Assembly (NCBI GenBank): GCA_017549025.1
Contig: JAFYWB010000026.1
Location: 1-54,919 of the forward strand
Origin: Treponema sp.
GTDB taxonomy: Bacteria; Spirochaetota; Spirochaetia; Treponematales; Treponemataceae
Reading direction: 5' to 3'
DNA: 54,919 bases
Shown here: positions 50,103 to 54,919 of the stretch, piece after piece
How the letters are laid out: every line of letters begins with the position of its first letter
How positions within the stretch are numbered: the first letter of the stretch is position 1
Notes under the pieces: generated by a model
Database searches by the model: none
What the model was told of the DNA's origin: nothing
Seen by the model: only the letters and a program-made list of their open reading frames with translations
Translations under genes and position numbers: made by a program

Positions 50103-51449
50103 ATGTTTCCGCCCTTTCCCCTTGAACCAGCCAAAACTCATGCCCTGGCTTTGATGCAGGAGCTTGATAAAAATCCTCTATTCCAAGAAAGTCAGTCTGG
50201 CTTGATGCTGGGAATCCTTGTGTGTCGCAATCCCAAAACTAACCAAGAAGTGGTGCTCAAGGCTTTTTCTGGACAATTTTTTGGTCAGTGGCTGGTGGAG
50301 GGCTGGGTTCCTCCTTTGCTGAATGTGGATGACTACCATGCCCAAGTCCAGCAGGACGATGGTGCCATTCAGGAGTTAACCGCTGAGATTCAAGATTTGA
50401 AGCAAAAACACAAGGAACTTCTTGGTGATTCTGACTCAGAAAAAAACAATTCCCCGCTTTTTCAGCAGCTCCAAGGATTACGTCTCCGTCGCCGTCAGTT
50501 ATCAAACCAATCTCTGGCTGCAATTTACAATCTGTATCAGTTCCCCTGTGCTGACGGTAGCACAAGAAGCTTTGCGGACTTTTATCCCGATTTTTCCCAG
50601 GGGAATTTGCCTCCCACAGGCACAGGGGATTGCTGTGCTCCCAAGCTTCTAGGGGCTGCCTTTTCCCAGGGCCTTGTCCCCCTAAGCCTAGCAGAATTTT
50701 TTTACGGAGCTGCCGCTGGTAACCGCCGCCACAAGGAGTTTTACCCGCCCTGTGACGAAAAGTGTGGCTTGGTGCTACCAGTGATGCTGGGTCTGGAAAT
50801 CCTGTATCAAGATGATTCTATTGTGGTGGTGAACAAGGCTGCTGGTCTTCTTTCTGTGCCAGGGCGAGGAGAAGAAAATCAAGATTGCGTGGTAACTCGG
50901 CTCCAGCGGCTTTTTCCTCACTGCATTAGCCAGCCCTCTGTCCATCGCCTAGATCAGGACACCTCTGGCCTTTTAGTTCTGGCCCTTACTCAAGAAGCCC
51001 ACCGAGAGCTTTCCCGTCAGTTTATGGAGGGCACCGTTTACAAAGAATACGAAGCCTTGCTGCGGGGGAGGGTAGTGGCCAGCGGCTGGAACCACTTGGA
51101 GCTTCCCTTCCGTCTTGATGTGGACAATCGCCCCCGCCAAATCTACGATGAAGTGCATGGTAAGGTGGGCATTACCGACTGGAAGGTTTTATCCTATCAT
51201 CGTTGTAGTCAGGAAACTTCTTCCCACAAGGTGCTTACCCGTGTTCGCTTTGTGCCACGAACAGGCCGTACCCACCAGCTGCGGCTCCATGCCATGCACG
51301 AAAAAGGCCTTGGCATTCCCATTCAAGGAGACCGCTTGTACGGCCTCCGTTTGCCGGGGGAACGGCTTATGCTCCACGCCTGTCGCTTGAGCTTCACCCA
51401 CCCAAAAACAAAAATGCCGGTGGAATTCATCTCACCGGCACCGTTTTAG
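50103..51449 (+). CDS. RluA-family pseudouridine synthase with N-terminal extension
   Basis: A 448-residue RNA pseudouridine synthase. The catalytic half (from about 238) has LYQDDSIVVVNKAAGLLSVPG, the active HRLDQDTSGLLVLAL with its aspartate, YKEYEALLRG and RTGRTHQLRLHAMHE. The first 230 residues are unlike usual RluA proteins: a charged helix (QELTAEIQDLKQKHKEL) and a cysteine-bearing GTGDCCAPKLLGAAF. Similar long forms occur in other bacteria, where the extension may help bind RNA. The ATG at 50103 has no clear ribosome site. The target RNA is unknown. Confidence 0.88.
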   Translation: MFPPFPLEPAKTHALALMQELDKNPLFQESQSGLMLGILVCRNPKTNQEVVLKAFSGQFFGQWLVEGWVPPLLNVDDYHAQVQQDDGAIQELTAEIQDLKQKHKELLGDSDSEKNNSPLFQQLQGLRLRRRQLSNQSLAAIYNLYQFPCADGSTRSFADFYPDFSQGNLPPTGTGDCCAPKLLGAAFSQGLVPLSLAEFFYGAAAGNRRHKEFYPPCDEKCGLVLPVMLGLEILYQDDSIVVVNKAAGLLSVPGRGEENQDCVVTRLQRLFPHCISQPSVHRLDQDTSGLLVLALTQEAHRELSRQFMEGTVYKEYEALLRGRVVASGWNHLELPFRLDVDNRPRQIYDEVHGKVGITDWKVLSYHRCSQETSSHKVLTRVRFVPRTGRTHQLRLHAMHEKGLGIPIQGDRLYGLRLPGERLMLHACRLSFTHPKTKMPVEFISPAPF

Positions 51450-51451
51450 CT

Positions 51452-51600
51452 TTACTCAGCACGAATCGAAGTACTAGGCAGTACCTCTTACTCAGCTCTA
51501 ATCGAGGTACTAGGAAGAACTTCTCCGTAGCATACTATTCAGCACGAATCAAAGTACTAGGCAGTACCTCTTATTCTGCCCTAATCGAGGTACTGCGAAC
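51452..51600. repeat. Four tandem copies of the guaB 3' end
   Basis: The unit near CTAGTACTTCGATTCGTGCT (minus strand), ending GAGTAA, occurs at 51452-51489, 51490-51535, 51536-51573 and 51574-51600. The last is the real guaB end (STSIRAE, then stop). Copies 1 and 3 resemble each other, as do 2 and 4, so a 2-unit block of about 84 bp was probably duplicated. Each of copies 1 and 3 holds a GTACT/AGTAC hairpin. It is not a CRISPR: copies diverge and have no spacers. Confidence 0.75.
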
Positions 51601-53076
51601 CACCACGTCGTGGGAGGAGCCTTCTACGATGGAAGCTTGTGATACCAAGGTAATCTTTGCTTCCTTTTGCAGCTGGGGAATGGAAAGTACACCGCAGTTG
51701 CACATAGTGTGGCGAATCTTGCTCAAGGTCATGCCCACGTTGTCGTGGAGGCTACCTGCATAAGGCACGTAGGAGTCTACTCCTTCCTCAAAGGCCATGG
51801 TCTTTGCTCCGCCCAAGTCATAGCGCTGCCAGTTGCGGGCACGGTTAGAGCCTTCTCCCCAGTATTCCTTTACATAGCTTCCATTTACAATGAGCTTGTT
51901 GGTGGGGCTTTCATCAAAGCGGGCAAAGTAGCGACCCAGCATTACAAAGTCTGCACCCATGGCCAAGGCCAAGGTAATGTGGTAGTCGTGCACAATACCA
52001 CCGTCAGAACAAATAGGAATGTAAATACCTGTTTTCTCGTAATACTCATCTCGAGCCTTGGCCACTTCAATAGTTGCAGTTGCCTGTCCACGGCCAATTC
52101 CCTTCTGCTCACGAGTAATACAGATGGAGCCACCGCCAATTCCTACCTTCACAAAGTCAGCTCCATTTTCTGCCAGGAACATAAAGCCCTCACGGTCAAC
52201 AACGTTTCCGGCACCAACCTTTACGTGAGCACCAAAGGTATTGTGAATGTCGTGCAAAGCCCGCTTCTGCCACTCAGAAAATCCTTCAGATGAGTCAATA
52301 CATAGAATATCAACCCCAGCCTCCAGCAATGCAGGCACACGCTCCATGTAATCTCGTGTATTAATTCCCGCACCCACCACGTAACGGTGGTTTTCATCCA
52401 GCAATTCCAGTGGATGCTCCTCGTGGGAAGCATAGTCCTTTCTGAATACCATAGAAACCAAGTGTCCGTCCTTGGAAATAATAGGCAGAGAGTTCAGCTT
52501 GTGCTTCCAGATCAAGTCATTTGCCTGGCTTAGGGTAATGCCGTCCTCTCCCACAATCAGGTCGTTGAACTTGGTCATGTAATCCTGAACATGAGCCTTT
52601 GGATCCACCTTGTTAATTCTAAAGTCACGACTGGTAATAATTCCCAATAGCTTACCGTGGGGAGTTCCATCTGCAGTTACTGCCACAGTAGAATGGCCAG
52701 TACGTGCCTTCAAGTCGATAACATCCTGCAAAGTGTTGTCTGGCTTGATGTTGGAATCTGATGTTACAAATCCTGCCTTGTGACTCTTTACCTTGCGAAT
52801 CATGTCAGCCTGCTGCTCAATGGTCTGAGAACCATAAATGAAGGAAATTCCTCCTTCCTTAGCCAATGCAATAGCCATGGTGTCATTGGATACAGACTGC
52901 ATTACTGCGGAGACCATGGGAATGTTCATGGAAAGGGGACATTCCTCTCCCTTCTTGAACCGCACGATGGGGGTTCGTAGACTCACATTGGATGGAATAC
53001 AATCTGCTGATGAGTATCCAGGAACCAAAAGATATTCCCCAAAGGTATGGGAAGGTTCTTCAAAGTAATATGCCAT
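51571..53076 (-). CDS. guaB: IMP dehydrogenase (Tritrichomonas-foetus-like type)
   Basis: A 501-residue IMP dehydrogenase that oxidises IMP to XMP in guanine synthesis. CBS-pair residues lie about 100-220 ([24 protein letters not shown]). The active loop is [15 protein letters not shown] with catalytic C319. The flap dyad is R418-Y419 in NWQRYDLGG, followed by [11 protein letters not shown]. These positions equal those known for the Tritrichomonas foetus enzyme. The [13 protein letters not shown] loop differs from the usual bacterial GIGPGSICTTR. The ATG at 53076 has AAGGAG 7 bases upstream; a longer frame adds a non-conserved leader. An inverted repeat lies just before the gene. Confidence 0.94.
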   Translation of the reverse strand: MAYYFEEPSHTFGEYLLVPGYSSADCIPSNVSLRTPIVRFKKGEECPLSMNIPMVSAVMQSVSNDTMAIALAKEGGISFIYGSQTIEQQADMIRKVKSHKAGFVTSDSNIKPDNTLQDVIDLKARTGHSTVAVTADGTPHGKLLGIITSRDFRINKVDPKAHVQDYMTKFNDLIVGEDGITLSQANDLIWKHKLNSLPIISKDGHLVSMVFRKDYASHEEHPLELLDENHRYVVGAGINTRDYMERVPALLEAGVDILCIDSSEGFSEWQKRALHDIHNTFGAHVKVGAGNVVDREGFMFLAENGADFVKVGIGGGSICITREQKGIGRGQATATIEVAKARDEYYEKTGIYIPICSDGGIVHDYHITLALAMGADFVMLGRYFARFDESPTNKLIVNGSYVKEYWGEGSNRARNWQRYDLGGAKTMAFEEGVDSYVPYAGSLHDNVGMTLSKIRHTMCNCGVLSIPQLQKEAKITLVSQASIVEGSSHDVVVRSTSIRAE

Positions 53077-53091
53077 GTAGATCTCCTTATT

Positions 53092-53105
53092 ACGTGAAAT
53101 CACGT
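53092..53105. promoter_or_regulatory. Inverted repeat in the guaB leader
   Basis: ACGTGA (53092-53097) and TCACGT (53100-53105) are perfect arms two bases apart, 16 bases before the guaB start codon. It may be an operator or a short leader hairpin. Confidence 0.4.
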
Positions 53106-53242
53106 GTAAAATAATGGATATGGATAGATAGATTAATTCATCATTATATGAGAAATAAAAGGCTGGTGCAAGGGGACTATGGCACAAGAATACAGACTGA
53201 ATGAGAGCCCGATTGTAAAAACCTTGTAAAAAATATAGTAAA

Positions 53243-53278
53243 TAGCATTATTTTCTCAAAAATTATTAGCATTATTTT
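53243..53278. promoter_or_regulatory. Two direct TAGCATTATTTT repeats upstream of cstA-2
   Basis: The 12-mer occurs at 53243-53254 and 53267-53278, 24 bases apart, 22 bases before the -35 box of cstA copy 2. Same-face spacing near two helical turns suggests an activator site; this is inference. Confidence 0.4.
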
Positions 53279-53299
53279 TAAAAAATACAAAAAATAAAT

Positions 53300-53328
53300 T
53301 TGACAACAAAAAAAAACAATGATAAAAT
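53300..53328 (+). promoter_or_regulatory. Promoter of cstA copy 2
   Basis: TTGACA (53300-53305), 17 bases (mostly A), then TAAAAT (53323-53328). The ATG lies 31 bases on, with an AAGGAGA site. Confidence 0.75.
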
Positions 53329-53359
53329 TCCAACATCTAGTATTAAAGGAGAAAGGTTT

Positions 53360-54820
53360 ATGATTACCTTCTTGATTGGCGTTGCAATCTTGATCGTTGG
53401 ATACTTCGTATACGGTGCACTCGTAGAAAAAGTTTTCCAGCCAGATGATCGCCCCACACCCGCTGTTGCTATTAACGACGGAATTGACTTCGTTCCCATG
53501 GCAACTTGGAGAATCTTCTTGATTCAGCTGTTGAACATTGCAGGTCTTGGTCCTATTTTCGGTGCCATTTCTGGTGCCCTCTGGGGACCCTCCGTATACC
53601 TGTGGATTGTATTCGGAACAATCTTGGCTGGAGGTGTTCATGACTACATCTCCGCAATGCAGTCTGAGCGCAACAATGGTGCTTCTGTTTCCGAGATTGT
53701 AGGAAAATACATGGGACCTTTCATGAAGCAGGTTATGCGTGTATTCTCTGTAGTACTCTTGGTTATGGTTGGAACAGTATTCATGGTTGGTCCTGCAGGT
53801 CTTATCGCTCTGTTGACCCCCGAAACCTTGAACGTACAGTTCTGGACAATCGTTATCCTGATTTACTACACCTTGGCCACCTTCTTGCCCGTTGACAAGC
53901 TGATTGGTAAGCTGTACCCCGTATTCGGTGTTGCTCTTATCTTGATGGCTGTAATCATCGGTGGTGCTACAATTATTAACCACTTCAATGGTTCTGCTCC
54001 TATGTTGGAGCTCTGGGACTTCCCCAATAACATGCATCCTTCCTCTCTGCCCCGCTGGCCAATGATGTTCATCACTGTTGCTTGTGGTGCTCTTTCTGGA
54101 TTCCATGCAACTCAGTCTCCTTTGATGGCTCGCTGTATCAAGAGTGAGCGCCAGGGACGCCGAATCTTCTACGGAGCAATGGCTGCAGAAGGTGTTATCG
54201 CATTGATTTGGGCCGCTGCTGCAAGTGCATTCTTCTACAAGGGTGGAGCTGTTCACAGCATCGCATTCGCTGGTAACTCAACCACTGTATACGAAATGTC
54301 TACCACATTGGCTGGTACCGTTGGTGGTGTTATTGCCATGATTGGTGTTATTGCATGTCCTATCACCTCTGGAGATACCGCATTCCGTGCTGCACGTCTT
54401 ACCATCGCTGACTGGTTCAAGATTGAGCAGAAGTCCTTCAAGAACCGCTTGTTCTTGACAATTCCTATCTTGGGAATCGGATTCATCATTTCTAAGTTTG
54501 ACTACAACATTGTATGGCGCTATTTCTCTTGGTCTAACCAGACTTTGGCCATGCTCGTTCTGTGGTGCGCCGCTGTATACTTGGTTCGCTACCGCAAGAA
54601 TAAGGTTGCTGCATGGATTGCAGCTCTTCCTGCTACCTTCATGGTTGCTGTTTCTTGCTCCTACCTGTTGCAGGCTCCAGAAGGATTCAAGATGGCTGCT
54701 AATACCTCCAACATCATTGGTGTTGTAGTTGCTGCTGCTGCATTGATTTTCTTCACACTCAGAGTATACCTGCCTTGCAAGGAAATGCTGGTGGATGTAC
54801 CTCTTGAGATCAAGAAATAA
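53360..54820 (+). CDS. cstA: CstA-family carbon-starvation/pyruvate permease, copy 2
   Basis: A 486-residue polytopic protein of the CstA family. It has PDDRPTPAVAINDGIDFVPM, NIAGLGPIFGAISGALWGP, GGVHDYISAMQSERNNG, GALSGFHATQSPLMARC and ITSGDTAFRAARLTI. The ATG at 53360 follows AAGGAG and matches the start of copy 1 (MITF); a longer frame begins inside the promoter. It differs from copy 1 in many loops and lacks the CLRDGG stretch, so the two likely differ in substrate or regulation. A strong promoter and terminator flank it as a single-gene unit. Confidence 0.92.
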   Translation: MITFLIGVAILIVGYFVYGALVEKVFQPDDRPTPAVAINDGIDFVPMATWRIFLIQLLNIAGLGPIFGAISGALWGPSVYLWIVFGTILAGGVHDYISAMQSERNNGASVSEIVGKYMGPFMKQVMRVFSVVLLVMVGTVFMVGPAGLIALLTPETLNVQFWTIVILIYYTLATFLPVDKLIGKLYPVFGVALILMAVIIGGATIINHFNGSAPMLELWDFPNNMHPSSLPRWPMMFITVACGALSGFHATQSPLMARCIKSERQGRRIFYGAMAAEGVIALIWAAAASAFFYKGGAVHSIAFAGNSTTVYEMSTTLAGTVGGVIAMIGVIACPITSGDTAFRAARLTIADWFKIEQKSFKNRLFLTIPILGIGFIISKFDYNIVWRYFSWSNQTLAMLVLWCAAVYLVRYRKNKVAAWIAALPATFMVAVSCSYLLQAPEGFKMAANTSNIIGVVVAAAALIFFTLRVYLPCKEMLVDVPLEIKK

Positions 54821-54859
54821 GCTTGATTAAAAGCTCTATAGAAACATAATAGAGGAAAA

Positions 54860-54891
54860 GGCTCCTAATTAAGTTTAGGAGCCTTTTTTTT
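54860..54891 (+). terminator. Terminator of cstA copy 2
   Basis: GGCTCCTAA (54860-54868) and TTAGGAGCC (54875-54883) form a perfect stem with a six-base loop and eight T. Confidence 0.9.
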
Positions 54892-54919
54892 GAGAAAAAT
54901 AAGTGAAAAAAGCCGTGAA

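Noticed and set aside
51452-51600. Repeats considered as a short CRISPR array
   Set aside because: The units diverge from each other, no unique spacers lie between them, no cas gene is near, and the unit equals the guaB 3' end.
53077-53187. Longer N-terminus for GuaB
   Set aside because: The extra 37 residues match nothing in the family, whereas the ATG at 53076 has a strong ribosome site and restores the known residue numbering.
53177-54256. A 359-codon minus-strand frame over cstA-2
   Set aside because: It is antisense to the permease and its sequence is low-complexity Asn/Ser/Cys typical of a shadow frame.
1-54919. tRNA, rRNA, insertion sequences, integrases or prophage genes
   Set aside because: No conserved tRNA arm, rRNA segment, transposase, integrase or phage structural protein was seen on either strand, including around the two AT-rich islands.

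Overview
The window looks like a stretch of a host-associated spirochaete chromosome, most likely a Treponema relative. This is inferred from gene content, not from a marker gene: a sulfatase-modifying-factor (SUMF1/FGE) fold lipoprotein with a hypervariable 3' end, a [FeFe]-hydrogenase-like/EAL fusion, paired CstA permeases, an IMP dehydrogenase of the Tritrichomonas-foetus-like type, a mnmA-nifS-nifU operon and a NptA-type Na/Pi transporter. No rRNA, tRNA or CRISPR array was seen. House-keeping genes have moderate GC. Two blocks (about 5.2-9.9 kb and 21.4-24.0 kb) are clearly AT-richer and carry defence-type genes.

Layout. 0-1.7 kb: lipoprotein with a diversity-generating-retroelement (DGR)-like variable 3' end, a second decayed copy of that end after the stop codon, and a GC-rich foldable non-coding region. 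1.7-5.2 kb: DUF1295 membrane protein, class I ribonucleotide reductase beta subunit, an unknown lipoprotein and a Crp/Fnr regulator. 5.2-10.1 kb: AT-rich island with a hypothetical protein, two adjacent DUF262 (GmrSD-like) proteins and a frameshifted DUF3791-like remnant. 10.1-13.5 kb: HAD phosphatase, a VapBC module and cstA copy 1. 13.5-21.3 kb: addB-addA recombination nuclease and mazG. 21.4-24.2 kb: a type II restriction-modification pair lying between two 109-bp copies of the mazG 5' end. 24.2-26.3 kb: NylB-like serine hydrolase and a second VapBC. 26.3-34.2 kb: a two-component system divergent from a TolC-adaptor-RND efflux operon. 34.2-37.6 kb: pth, an NsrR-like regulator, citrate synthase and an RsuA-type pseudouridine synthase. 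37.7-43.4 kb: an iron-sulfur/hydrogenase-like/GGDEF/EAL protein and the mnmA-nifS-nifU operon. 43.5-50 kb: a degenerate M23-like envelope protein with a membrane-anchored partner, cytidine deaminase, an HTH-PTS IIA fusion, a NptA transporter and a GltD-like oxidoreductase. 50-54.9 kb: an RluA-type synthase, tandem copies of the guaB 3' end, guaB and cstA copy 2.

How parts work together. nifS and nifU supply sulfur and iron-sulfur clusters next to mnmA, the tRNA thiolation enzyme. AddAB repairs breaks, while the DUF262 pair and the restriction-modification pair presumably limit foreign DNA. The two-component system probably controls the divergent efflux operon. The most unusual items are the DGR-like variable region, with two copies differing almost only at inferred template adenines, and the restriction-modification module flanked by mazG 5' duplicates whose five differences are all synonymous.
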